Origin: JANJUO01 sp942492935
Lineage (GTDB): Bacteria > Bacteroidota > Ignavibacteria > Kapaibacteriales > UBA2268
Length of the DNA stretch: 64,000 nt
Direction of reading: 5' to 3'
Assembly (NCBI GenBank): GCA_942492935.1
Contig: OW818654.1
Location: forward strand, 2,356,001-2,420,000
Positions 26,642 through 35,864 of this stretch are shown piece by piece. Numbering within the stretch: position 1 is the stretch's first letter; each line of letters starts with the position of its first letter. Under the pieces are notes generated by a model. The model did no database searches. It saw nothing but the letters and a program-made list of their open reading frames with translations, and had not been told where the DNA came from. Position numbers and translations under genes: made by a program.

Positions 26642-29600
26642 ATGAAATATACTTCCTCGTTAAAATTAAAACTTATTTATGTGTTTCGTATCAATGATGA
26701 AGCACACAAAAACTGCTTGAAAATTGGTGAAACAACTTCAACTGATGATGATATTTGGGGGCTTAAACCTAATAGTGAACCATTAAATAATGCCGCTCAT
26801 AAACGAATAAAACAATACACAAACACTGCCGCTACAAATTATGAATTGCTTTATACAGAAGTTTCTGTCTATTCTAAAAACAGTAAAATAGAATCATTTT
26901 CGGATTCGGAAGTACATAAAGTACTTCTTAGAACTGGCATAAAAAGGAAGATTTTCGACACGAAAAATCGTGCAAATGAATGGTTTATTACCGACCTTGA
27001 AACAGTTAAAAAAGCAATTAAAGCTGTAAAAGAGGGCAAAGATTCTTTGGATGGTAAAGATAAAAGTGAAGACAAAAGCCCTGTTATTTTTCGACCAGAA
27101 CAGAAGGATGCAATAGAAAAAACCAAAAAGCAATTTGAGAAAAACAATAAAATGCTTTGGAATGCTAAAATGCGTTTTGGTAAAACACTTTCAGCTCTTC
27201 AAGTTGTAAAAGATATGAATTTTACCAGAACTCTCATTCTTACACATCGACCTGTTGTTGATGTTGGATGGTTTGAAGACTTTGGTAAAATTTTTTACGA
27301 TAGAACTGATTATAAATATGGTTCGAAAGATAATAGTGATAGATTTGCGACTTTAGAAAAAAAATGTATAGAAAGCAAAGGAAAATTCAAATACGTTTAT
27401 TTCGTTTCGATGCAAGACTTGCGAGGAGCAGAGCTTGTTGGTGGCAATTTTGTAAAACATAAAGAATTGTATCTTACAAATTGGGATTTGATTATCATTG
27501 ACGAAGCTCACGAAGGTACTCAAACCGAACTCGGAAAAAATGTAATTAATGAATTGAAAAAAGCAAATACTAAAGAGCTCCATCTCTCAGGTACACCTTT
27601 CAATTTGCTTGATAAATATGTTGAAGATGAAATATACACTTGGGATTACGTGATGGAGCAACGTGCCAAATCTGAATGGGACAAAACTCACTTTGGCGAC
27701 CACAATCCATACTCTTCATTGCCACGAATGAATATTTATACTTACGACCTTGGAAAACTGCTTAATAAGTTTATTGATGAAACAGTTGCATTTAACTTCC
27801 ATGAATTTTTCCGCACAAATGCAGAAGGAACGTTCATGTATCAAAATGATGTTAGTTCATTTCTTAATCTGATATGTAAACAAGATAAAGATAGCAACTA
27901 TCCATATTCAACTGAAGAGTATCGCAATAATTTCCGCCATTCTTTGTGGATGGTACCCGGAGTTAAAGAAGCACGTGCATTAAGTAGTTTGCTTCAATCG
28001 CATCCTGTTTTAGGTCAATTCAAAATAGTAAATGTGGCTGGTGATGGTGATATGGATGAAAAAGAATATCAGGAATCACTTCAAAAAGTGCAAAATGCAA
28101 TTAGCGAAAAACCACACGAAACATATACGATTACTCTTTCTTGTGGACGGCTCACAACGGGGGTTTCTGTGCCTGCTTGGACTGCTGTTTTTATGCTATC
28201 TGGCTCTTATAATACATCTGCTTCTTCTTATATGCAAACAATTTTCAGAGTGCAAACTCCTGCAATAATCAATGGCAAAGTTAAGGAGGAATGTTTTGTA
28301 TTTGATTTTGCTCCAGACCGCACTCTAAAAGTTATAGCAGAAACTGCAAAAATATCTGCTAAAGCTGGGAAAACAACAGGTAGCGACCGTGAAACAATGG
28401 GAGAGTTTTTAAATTTCTGCCCAATTATTTCTTATGATGGCTCACGAATGAACGTATATGATGTAAATGGTATGCTTGAGCAACTCAAAAAATATTATAT
28501 TGAAAGGGTGGTTCGAAATGGATTTGAAGATGGATATTTATACAACAATGATTTGCTGATGAAACTCGGTGATATTGAACTCAAGGAATTTGTAGAGTTA
28601 AAAGGTATAATTGGAACAACTCAAGCAATTCATAAAAGTAATGATATTGATGTAAATTTGCAAGGGTTCACAAAAGAAGAATATAATAAATTTGATGACG
28701 CTCAAAAGAAAATTAAAAATAAAAGAGAATTAACAAAAGAGGAAAAAGATCTTTTAGCAAAACGACTTGAACTTAAAAAAAGGCGAGATGATGCTATTTC
28801 TATTCTTCGCGGTATTTCTATTCGTATGCCTTTGCTAATTTACGGTGCTGATGTGAAAAATGAAGACAAAGAACTCAATATAGACAACTTTACTCAACTT
28901 ATTGACGATAAATCTTGGGAAGAATTTATGCCTAAAGGTGTAAAAAAGGAGGATTTCAACAAGTTTAAAAAATACTATGAACAAGATATTTTTCGTGCCG
29001 CTGGTAAACGTATTCGTGCTATGGCTCGTTCTGCTGACAGTCTAACTGTAGAGGAACGTATTGGCAGAATTACTGCCATTTTCAATACATTTCGTAATCC
29101 AGATAAAGAAACAGTGCTAACTCCATGGCGTGTTGTTAATATGCACTTGGGCGATTGCTTGGGTGGTTATATATTTTTTGATGAACAGTTCAAGGAAACT
29201 AAAGAAATTCCACGCTATCTTAATAATGGTGATGTTACAAAAAATGTATTTGACCCTAATTCACGTATCCTTGAAATAAACTCAAAGTCAGGTCTATATC
29301 CACTATTTATGGCTTATGGAATATATCGCTCACGTATTGCGGCTATAGAAAAATATAGCAAAAATAATACAACAACTTTAAAACTCCAACTTGAGTTGTG
29401 GGATAAAGTTGTAAATGAAAATATTTTTGTGATTTGCAAAACGCCAATGGCTGAAAGTATTACAAAAAGAACTTTAGCAGGTTTTAGAAATGTAAAAATA
29501 AATGCAAAATATTTTGAAGACCTTTTGAATAATATAACAAACGATGCCGAAAAATTTATTGAAAAAGTAAAACAAGGCAAAAATTTTTGGAAATCTAATA

Positions 29601-30640
29601 ATGATAATAATATGAAATTTAATGCAATTGTGGGAAATCCACCGTATCAGGTTATGGATGGCGGTGGTATGGGAAGTAGTGCAATTCCAATCTATGATAA
29701 ATTTGTAAGTGTAGGGAAAGCAATAAAACCGAATTATCTAAGTATGATTATGCCATCTCGTTGGTTCACAGGTGGCAGAGGACTTGATGAATTTAGAGAT
29801 ACAATGTTAAATGATAAAAGAATTAAAATATTACACGATTATTTTAATTCTAAAGATTGTTTCAAAAATGTTGAAATCAAAGGAGGAATATGTTATTTCT
29901 TAATTGATGAAAATTATTCAGGTGATTGCGAAGTTTATTCACACGACGGAACAAAAATAACTAAGTCAATCAGACCTTTGCTTTTAAAAGGAACAGACAC
30001 ATTTATTAGATACAATGAAGCAATATCAATATTCAAAAAAGTTATTCAATTAAACGAGTTAAGTTTTTCAACTTTGATTAGTTCAAATGATCCATTTGGC
30101 TTTGACATTCGCCAGGAAAATAGTTATAAAAGAGTAAAACTAATTTATAAACTAAAACCTTTTCTTAGTAGTGTCGAAATATACTATAACGGATGGAGAA
30201 AAGAAGGACTTGGTTATATTGAAAAAACTAAGATTTCAAAGAATTATGATTGGATTGATGATTATAAAGTATTAATTCCCAAGGCTTGGGGTAATGGCAA
30301 TATGAATGATGATTGGCTAAATCCATTTATTGTTAAACCAAATTCATGTTGTACTGAAACTTATTTAGTTGTTGGACCATTCAAAGATGAAAAGACCTGC
30401 ATTAATGTTGTTAATTACATACAAACAAAATTCTTTCATTTTATGGTTTCATTAATTAAAAATACCCAAAATGCAATGAAAAAAGTTTATCAATTCGTTC
30501 CACTACAAGACTTTGGTAAAACATCAGATATAGATTGGAGCAAATCTATCAGCGAAATAGACAAGCAACTCTATACAAAATACAAATTAACAGCCGAAGA
30601 AATCGCATTTATCGAAAGTATGATAAAGCCAATGGAATAA
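26642..30640 (+). CDS. Fused GIY-YIG / SF2 helicase / Eco57I-type adenine methylase protein
   Basis: 1332 residues in three parts. (1) Residues about 9-115 look like a GIY-YIG nuclease-superfamily domain (LIYVFRIN, then LKIGETTS, then KRIKQY). (2) About 148-560 are an SF2 helicase: NAKMRFGKTLSA (Walker A), IIIDEAHEG (DEAH, 287-290), LSGTP (motif III), TTGVSVP and QTIFRVQTP (motifs V and VI). (3) About 820-1332 are a gamma-class adenine methylase: VLTPWRVVN (motif X, 825), ILEINSKSGLY (motif I, 876), GNPPYQ (motif IV, 999-1002), IMPSRWFTGG, then a probable target-recognition region. Such a protein could methylate, translocate and cut DNA. The nuclease assignment is the weakest part. Confidence 0.7.
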   Translation: MKYTSSLKLKLIYVFRINDEAHKNCLKIGETTSTDDDIWGLKPNSEPLNNAAHKRIKQYTNTAATNYELLYTEVSVYSKNSKIESFSDSEVHKVLLRTGIKRKIFDTKNRANEWFITDLETVKKAIKAVKEGKDSLDGKDKSEDKSPVIFRPEQKDAIEKTKKQFEKNNKMLWNAKMRFGKTLSALQVVKDMNFTRTLILTHRPVVDVGWFEDFGKIFYDRTDYKYGSKDNSDRFATLEKKCIESKGKFKYVYFVSMQDLRGAELVGGNFVKHKELYLTNWDLIIIDEAHEGTQTELGKNVINELKKANTKELHLSGTPFNLLDKYVEDEIYTWDYVMEQRAKSEWDKTHFGDHNPYSSLPRMNIYTYDLGKLLNKFIDETVAFNFHEFFRTNAEGTFMYQNDVSSFLNLICKQDKDSNYPYSTEEYRNNFRHSLWMVPGVKEARALSSLLQSHPVLGQFKIVNVAGDGDMDEKEYQESLQKVQNAISEKPHETYTITLSCGRLTTGVSVPAWTAVFMLSGSYNTSASSYMQTIFRVQTPAIINGKVKEECFVFDFAPDRTLKVIAETAKISAKAGKTTGSDRETMGEFLNFCPIISYDGSRMNVYDVNGMLEQLKKYYIERVVRNGFEDGYLYNNDLLMKLGDIELKEFVELKGIIGTTQAIHKSNDIDVNLQGFTKEEYNKFDDAQKKIKNKRELTKEEKDLLAKRLELKKRRDDAISILRGISIRMPLLIYGADVKNEDKELNIDNFTQLIDDKSWEEFMPKGVKKEDFNKFKKYYEQDIFRAAGKRIRAMARSADSLTVEERIGRITAIFNTFRNPDKETVLTPWRVVNMHLGDCLGGYIFFDEQFKETKEIPRYLNNGDVTKNVFDPNSRILEINSKSGLYPLFMAYGIYRSRIAAIEKYSKNNTTTLKLQLELWDKVVNENIFVICKTPMAESITKRTLAGFRNVKINAKYFEDLLNNITNDAEKFIEKVKQGKNFWKSNNDNNMKFNAIVGNPPYQVMDGGGMGSSAIPIYDKFVSVGKAIKPNYLSMIMPSRWFTGGRGLDEFRDTMLNDKRIKILHDYFNSKDCFKNVEIKGGICYFLIDENYSGDCEVYSHDGTKITKSIRPLLLKGTDTFIRYNEAISIFKKVIQLNELSFSTLISSNDPFGFDIRQENSYKRVKLIYKLKPFLSSVEIYYNGWRKEGLGYIEKTKISKNYDWIDDYKVLIPKAWGNGNMNDDWLNPFIVKPNSCCTETYLVVGPFKDEKTCINVVNYIQTKFFHFMVSLIKNTQNAMKKVYQFVPLQDFGKTSDIDWSKSISEIDKQLYTKYKLTAEEIAFIESMIKPME

Positions 30641-30864
30641 TGCAGGAGAGAAAATATACGATTACGTCATAGTAGTTACTATTGTTTTAATCCAAATTTG
30701 ATTTTGTAAAAAATAAATTATTTTTAATAATTTATTTTTTTACTCTGATATTTATTGCTAATTTTGAAATTGGAAAGTGCCAAAATAAATTAATATTTTG
30801 TTATTTTCTATTAATTAGTTTTTTTAATTGTAAATTTTATTAGTATATAGTAATGGAGTATAAT

Positions 30865-31773
30865 ATGAAAGTTTTAGTATCTGACGGTATCGAAAAAATT
30901 GGTTCCGATTTAATGAAAAATGCGGGATTAGAAGTAATAGAACAGAAGATGACTCCTGAAGAGTTATTAGAAAATATTGCACAATTTGATGCAATAATGG
31001 TTCGTTCTGCAACAAAAGTAACTAAAGAAGTTATTGATGCTGGTGTTAATTTAAAATGTATTGCACGCGGTGGAGTTGGTTTAGATAATATTGATGTGAA
31101 ATATGCTCAAGAAAAAGGTATTCCTGTGTTGAATACTCCTGGAGCTTCATCAATTTCTGTTGCTGAGTTAGCCATTGCTCACATGTTTGGAGTTAGTCGT
31201 TTTATTTATAAATCTACTTCAATGATGCAAGCTGGTAAATGGCCCAAAAAAGATTTTAGTCATGGCAGAGAATTAACAGGTAAAACACTTGGTATTCTTG
31301 GTTTTGGCAATATTGGTAAAGAAGTTGCAAAACGTGCATTAGGTTTGCAAATGAATGTAATTGCTTCTGACCCTTATGTTTTAAATACAGATATGAATGT
31401 GAAATTAGTCAGTAAAGAAGAATTATTGAAAGAAGCTGATATAATTACACTTCATATTCCATTTATTAAAGCAGAAGGCGCTTCTATTGCAGAAAAAGAA
31501 TTTGAGATGATGAAAGAAGGTGTAATTTTAATTAATTGCGCCCGCGGTGGAGTAGTTTGCGAAAAATCATTGTTAGTAGCTTTGAATAGTGGTAAAGTTG
31601 CTTTTGCTGGTATTGATGTTTTTGAAAATGAACCAACTACTGATGCTCAAGTTGAATTAATAGCACATCCAAATGTTTCTGTTACTCCACACATTGGAGC
31701 TTCAACTGATGAAGCACAGGAAAGAGTAGGTGAAGAAATTGCTCAGAAAATTGTAAATGCTTTGAAGAAGTAA
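30865..31773 (+). CDS. serA: D-3-phosphoglycerate dehydrogenase-like 2-hydroxyacid dehydrogenase
   Basis: 302 residues from the ATG at 30865; an ATG four codons earlier (30853) is also possible. The Rossmann motif is GILGFGNIGKEVAKRA (about 144-159). The catalytic set of D-2-hydroxyacid dehydrogenases is present: Arg in NCARGG, Glu in FENEP and His in PHIGAST. It is the short form without C-terminal ACT domains. SerA oxidises 3-phosphoglycerate to 3-phosphohydroxypyruvate, the first step of serine synthesis. The DUF1015 gene behind it supports this reading. serC is not in the window. Confidence 0.85.
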   Translation: MKVLVSDGIEKIGSDLMKNAGLEVIEQKMTPEELLENIAQFDAIMVRSATKVTKEVIDAGVNLKCIARGGVGLDNIDVKYAQEKGIPVLNTPGASSISVAELAIAHMFGVSRFIYKSTSMMQAGKWPKKDFSHGRELTGKTLGILGFGNIGKEVAKRALGLQMNVIASDPYVLNTDMNVKLVSKEELLKEADIITLHIPFIKAEGASIAEKEFEMMKEGVILINCARGGVVCEKSLLVALNSGKVAFAGIDVFENEPTTDAQVELIAHPNVSVTPHIGASTDEAQERVGEEIAQKIVNALKK

Positions 31774-31777
31774 AACA

Positions 31778-32055
31778 CACCCCACTTCGACAAGCTCAGT
31801 GCGACCCCTGACCCCCTCATTTTAAAAGGGGAAGTTGAAAGTGGATTTAGAAACACACCCCCTAACCCCCTCTTTTTAGAGGGGGAATAGGATTTAGGAG
31901 CAAAGTCCTTTTTTTTAGAGGGTATAGAAATGAAGAATTAAGGACACACCCCCTTTTTAGAGAGGGGAAGTTGAAAGTGGATTTAGAAACACACTCCACT
32001 TCGAAAGGCTCAGTGCGCCGCCTTATACCCTCTTTTTTTGAGGGGGAATAGGTAT
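31778..32055. repeat. Composite interspersed repeat between serA and DUF1015 gene
   Basis: The 323-base gap is filled with repeat modules. A 31-base block beginning GGGGAAGTTGAAAGTGG occurs identically at 31828-31858 and 31964-31994. A second module, CCACTTCGACAAGCTCAG at 31782-31799, recurs with two mismatches at 31996-32013. Between them are C-rich tracts and G-rich tracts that can pair (CCCCCTCTTTTTAGAGGGGG, 31866-31885). No credible gene is present; the ORF on the minus strand here is repeat translation. It looks like several insertions or internal duplications of a genome-wide repeat. Confidence 0.65.
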
Positions 32056-32096
32056 GAAGAATATTTTTTAAAAAATAAATTGGAATTAGTATTAAA

Positions 32097-33338
32097 ATGG
32101 CAGTATTTAAACCATTCAAAGCTTTTAGACCACTTGCTGATAAAGCTGGTTTGATTGCATCAAAACCTTATGATGTGCTTAACTCTGAAGAAGCACGAGA
32201 AGAAGCTAAAGGTAATGAGTTATCTTTTTTACATATTGGAAAACCAGAAATTGACTTAGACCCAAGCATTGATTTACACGACCCAAGTGTATATGCAAAA
32301 GGTAGAGAAAATTTAATGAAATTAATAAATGATGGAAATCTTGTTGAAGATAAAGAGCCATTCATTTATGTGTATGCTCAAACTATGAATGGCAGAACTC
32401 AATATGGACTTGTTGGCTGTGCGTCTGTAGATGATTATTGGAATGATGTAATTAAAAAACATGAAAAAACTCGTAAAGACAAAGAAGAAGACCGTTGCGA
32501 ACACGTTAGAGTAACAAATGCTCATACTGGTCCAATCTTTTTAACTTACAGAGATTTAAATTCAATTGATGAAATTGTAAACGAAGTAATCAAAAATGCA
32601 CCTGATAATGACCACATTGCAGCAGATGGAATTCGTCATCAAAGTTGGGTAATTAAAGATTCTGAATTAAACTCAAAAATTACAAAAATTCTTGCTGATG
32701 TTGATTATTTCTATGTTGCAGATGGGCATCATCGCTCTGCAGCTGCAAGTATTGTTGGTCGTGAAAGACAAAAAGCAAATCCTAATCACACAGGTGATGA
32801 AGAATACAATTATTTCCTTGCTGTATTGTTCCCTGCAAGTCAATTATATATTATGGATTATAACAGATTAGTAAAAGATTTGAATGGCTTGACTAAAGAT
32901 GAATTTTTTACAAAACTTGCTGATTTCTTTGTAATAAAAGAAGCTGAAGGAACATACAAACCTACAAAAAAAGGTGAAGTTGGTATGTATATTGATGGAA
33001 AATGGTATTGCTTGAATTTCCATAGCAAATTGATGGATACTAATGACCCTGTTGAAAAACTTGATGTAGCTTTACTTCAAAAGCATATTCTTACTCCATA
33101 TTTGGGAATTGATGACCCAAGAACAAGTAAAAGAATTGACTTTGTTGGCGGTATTCGTGGTTTGGAAGAATTAGAAAAACGAGTTAATTCAGGTGAAATG
33201 CAAATAGCTTTTGCAATGTATGCTACTTCAATCGAAGAATTAATGGCAATAGCAGATGCTGGTCAGATAATGCCTCCAAAATCAACTTGGTTTGAACCAA
33301 AACTTAGAGATGGATTATTTGTACATTTCTTAGATTAG
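32097..33338 (+). CDS. DUF1015 family protein
   Basis: 413 residues matching DUF1015 proteins in length and order of motifs: KAFRPLADKA at the N-terminus, SKPYDVLNSEEAR, LHIGKPEIDL, and the central VADGHHRSAAAS (about 204-215). The DGHHR motif resembles the ParB/sulfiredoxin-type nucleotide-binding motif also found in the free serine kinase SerK. Neighbourhood with serA is widespread in Bacteroidota-like genomes. A role in serine metabolism is therefore a fair inference but not proven. The protein is cytoplasmic. A repeat array separates it from serA, yet both may still be one transcript. Confidence 0.75.
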   Translation: MAVFKPFKAFRPLADKAGLIASKPYDVLNSEEAREEAKGNELSFLHIGKPEIDLDPSIDLHDPSVYAKGRENLMKLINDGNLVEDKEPFIYVYAQTMNGRTQYGLVGCASVDDYWNDVIKKHEKTRKDKEEDRCEHVRVTNAHTGPIFLTYRDLNSIDEIVNEVIKNAPDNDHIAADGIRHQSWVIKDSELNSKITKILADVDYFYVADGHHRSAAASIVGRERQKANPNHTGDEEYNYFLAVLFPASQLYIMDYNRLVKDLNGLTKDEFFTKLADFFVIKEAEGTYKPTKKGEVGMYIDGKWYCLNFHSKLMDTNDPVEKLDVALLQKHILTPYLGIDDPRTSKRIDFVGGIRGLEELEKRVNSGEMQIAFAMYATSIEELMAIADAGQIMPPKSTWFEPKLRDGLFVHFLD

Positions 33339-33359
33339 TATTTTTTGTTGCTTAAAATG

Positions 33360-33408
33360 ATGGACTACAATTTTTTATAAATTTAAATTGTAGTCCATTT
33401 TTATTTTT
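33360..33408. terminator. Bidirectional terminator between DUF1015 and TonB receptor genes
   Basis: A 14-bp perfect inverted repeat, ATGGACTACAATTT (33360-33373) and AAATTGTAGTCCAT (33385-33398), with an 11-base loop, is followed by a T-rich tract. It lies between two convergent genes and is expected to stop both. Confidence 0.8.
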
Positions 33409-33416
33409 AATTAAAA

Positions 33417-35720
33417 CTAAAATTCTAAACTTACACCTATTGATGGTAAAACTCCAATTGATTCTTGCTTTTCAGGCTTCATTTCTCTGTAATCCCATCT
33501 TATATTTGAAACATTTTTTTGTCCATATAAGTTTTGAATGTCTATATATGTGATTAGCGCCATAGATTCAAAATTCCATCTTCTCTCAACTCTCAAATCA
33601 AGCGAATTAAATAAGGGTAATCTTTCACCCTCATTGTATTGAGAGAAGTCTTTTTGTCCTGTTGGTAAGAAAGGAGTTGTTGGTACACCTGTTGCTGCTC
33701 TCCATTTTGAGCTAACTTCCCAATTGTTATCAATTCTCCAGCCCAAAGCAATGTTAAATATCCATCTACTATCAAAAACACCGGGTCTTTCTACGCCATC
33801 TAATGCTTTAAACAATGATTCACTATATGATAAACTTAGTAAACCATAAATTGGAATTTCACTTAGTTTCTTTTGAATAAACAATTCAGCACCCCTAACA
33901 TTGCCAGTACCGTCATTTGTTAATGGTTCTAATCCAAAAGGTATGTCAGATGATGCATCATCAAAACCTGATGGAGCTAAAACGGCTTGTGGTCTATAAA
34001 CTCTTGTTGGGTAGTTTGAATATGATTTATAAAAGACTTCTAATTGCACTTTGACATCCTCTAATGGAGTATGAGAATATCCTAAAACAATTTGGTCAGC
34101 TGTAATCGCATTCAATTTTTGAGTTGAGCTACCTATTGTCCAAATATATGATGGAGATTGATAATATCTACCAGCACTGAATACAATTGCAGAATTTTCA
34201 TTAATCGTATAAATTGCAGATAATCTTGGTGAAAAATATAATTTATCATTTGTATAATTAAAATAATCCATTCTACCACCAATAGAAAATTTATGCTGTC
34301 CAATACCGTGTGTTAATGAAAAATAAGTTCCATTCTTATAAGCTTTGAGTGTTGTATCGGTTTTTAGTTCTTGTGGAGTTCCGAAATTATCTACTCGATA
34401 TTTTCCTGCTATATAAATATTATATTCTAATATACCTGCATATTTTACCTGATTACCAAAATTTAGTGTTGTTTTTGGACCAACTTGATAATCAACATCA
34501 GTTTTTAATACAAATTCTACTTCTCTTGATTCATTACGGAGTTGCTCAACAAGGTTTGAATCGTTTTGAAATGTTTCATACCTTGTATAGATAGTTCCTA
34601 AAGTAACAGTTGTAAAGCCAGAGTTGAATAAATGTTTCCAAGTTAATCCTTGAAAATTTTGATATTGACTTGGAACAGCTACTCTTGAATTTTTGTAGAT
34701 TTTATCTTCATCATCATTATTCAATTTTACATCATTAATTGCAGAAACAAATAAATAGCTTAATGTATTCTTTTGGTCTAAACGATAATTTACCTTTCCT
34801 TGAAAGTCCCAATATTCTGGTATAAATCCGAATCCCGCTAAAGTGAAAATTAAATCCAAATAACTTCTTCTTGCACTAAATAAATATGACCCTTTATCTG
34901 AAATTGGACCTTCTAAATTCAAACCAAATCCTGTAGCTGATAAATTTAACTGTCCACCAAATGCTTCTTCATTACCATTTCTTAATGTTATATTAGTTAT
35001 TGAAGAAGTCTTGTCGCCATATCTTGCACCAAATCCACCTGCTGAAAAATCAACACTTCTTACAAAGTCAAGATTAATAATTGATAATGGTCCACCAGTT
35101 GACCCTTGAGAACCAAAATGATTGATGTTTGCAACTTCGAGATTATCAACAATAAAAAGATTTTCAAACGGAGCGCCACCTCTTACAATTAAATCATTTC
35201 TTCCTGCAGCAGTAACACCAACACCTGGTAGAAGAGCAGTAGCACGGATAACATCTTCCTGAACGCCCGGAGCTCGTCTAATATCTTCAAAATTTAATGT
35301 TTGAGTACTGGTTACTGTTTCGATTTTTTTATCAAAAAAACTTGCTTTAACTTCAGCACCTTCAAGTTCAATTATTTTTTCAGCCAAAGCAATTTCAAGC
35401 ATTATTGGTCTGCCTGATGAAATTGCCACGTCAGTTTGAACATAAGTTTCATAACCAAGAATTGAAAATTGTATTTGATAGATTCCAGGAGGAATATTAT
35501 TTATTGAAAATGAACCATCATTTTTTGTTATAGCACCTAATTGAGTACCCATAACTCTTACAGTAACTTTTTCAAGAGGGGACTGGGTCATTTTGCTAAT
35601 CACTTTTCCAGTCAATCTAATTCCTGATGATTGAACCACATCCTGAGAAAACAGAAATAAATTTACAGTTACAAATATTGTTGCAACATAAATCCAAAAA
35701 CTCTCATTAAACCTTCCCAT
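33417..35720 (-). CDS. TonB-dependent receptor with carboxypeptidase-like regulatory domain
   Basis: 767 residues. Signal peptide (about 1-25); CarboxypepD_reg-like domain (about 34-115) with GSFSINNIPPGIYQI; plug domain (about 130-240) with RRAPGVQEDVIRATALLPGV, DLIVRGGAPFENLFIVDN and DFSAGGFGARYGDK; then a barrel ending in Phe (SLEF). The motif set resembles Bacteroidota receptors with a protein or glycan ligand rather than classical siderophore receptors, but the ligand is unknown. It is a single gene with its own terminator. The 144 AT-rich bases upstream (35721-35864) separate it from the cytochrome cluster. Confidence 0.85.
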   Translation of the reverse strand: MGRFNESFWIYVATIFVTVNLFLFSQDVVQSSGIRLTGKVISKMTQSPLEKVTVRVMGTQLGAITKNDGSFSINNIPPGIYQIQFSILGYETYVQTDVAISSGRPIMLEIALAEKIIELEGAEVKASFFDKKIETVTSTQTLNFEDIRRAPGVQEDVIRATALLPGVGVTAAGRNDLIVRGGAPFENLFIVDNLEVANINHFGSQGSTGGPLSIINLDFVRSVDFSAGGFGARYGDKTSSITNITLRNGNEEAFGGQLNLSATGFGLNLEGPISDKGSYLFSARRSYLDLIFTLAGFGFIPEYWDFQGKVNYRLDQKNTLSYLFVSAINDVKLNNDDEDKIYKNSRVAVPSQYQNFQGLTWKHLFNSGFTTVTLGTIYTRYETFQNDSNLVEQLRNESREVEFVLKTDVDYQVGPKTTLNFGNQVKYAGILEYNIYIAGKYRVDNFGTPQELKTDTTLKAYKNGTYFSLTHGIGQHKFSIGGRMDYFNYTNDKLYFSPRLSAIYTINENSAIVFSAGRYYQSPSYIWTIGSSTQKLNAITADQIVLGYSHTPLEDVKVQLEVFYKSYSNYPTRVYRPQAVLAPSGFDDASSDIPFGLEPLTNDGTGNVRGAELFIQKKLSEIPIYGLLSLSYSESLFKALDGVERPGVFDSRWIFNIALGWRIDNNWEVSSKWRAATGVPTTPFLPTGQKDFSQYNEGERLPLFNSLDLRVERRWNFESMALITYIDIQNLYGQKNVSNIRWDYREMKPEKQESIGVLPSIGVSLEF

Positions 35721-35864
35721 TAATTAATTTGTAAATTACATTATTTTTAAAATTTATTTTAGATTAATATTTAAATTAATCTGTATTAACGACTATTTTT
35801 TTTAATTATTTGAAAAAAAATTTAGAAATTTGTAAATTTCAATTAATTATAGAATGCCAAATAT

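Noticed and set aside
25604..30640. Idea that one methylase is split, with motifs X and I in the small protein and NPPY in the large one
   Set aside because: The large protein has its own motif X (VLTPWRVVN) and motif I (ILEINSKSGLY) before NPPY, so it is complete by itself; the small protein is an additional, incomplete methylase.
31778..32055. CRISPR array
   Set aside because: Only two copies of each module, 136 and 214 bases apart, no regular spacers and no cas genes. I saw no CRISPR array elsewhere in the window.
31862..32119. Minus-strand ORF of 85 codons between serA and DUF1015
   Set aside because: It lies in the repeat modules and overlaps the start of the DUF1015 gene; the peptide repeats itself.
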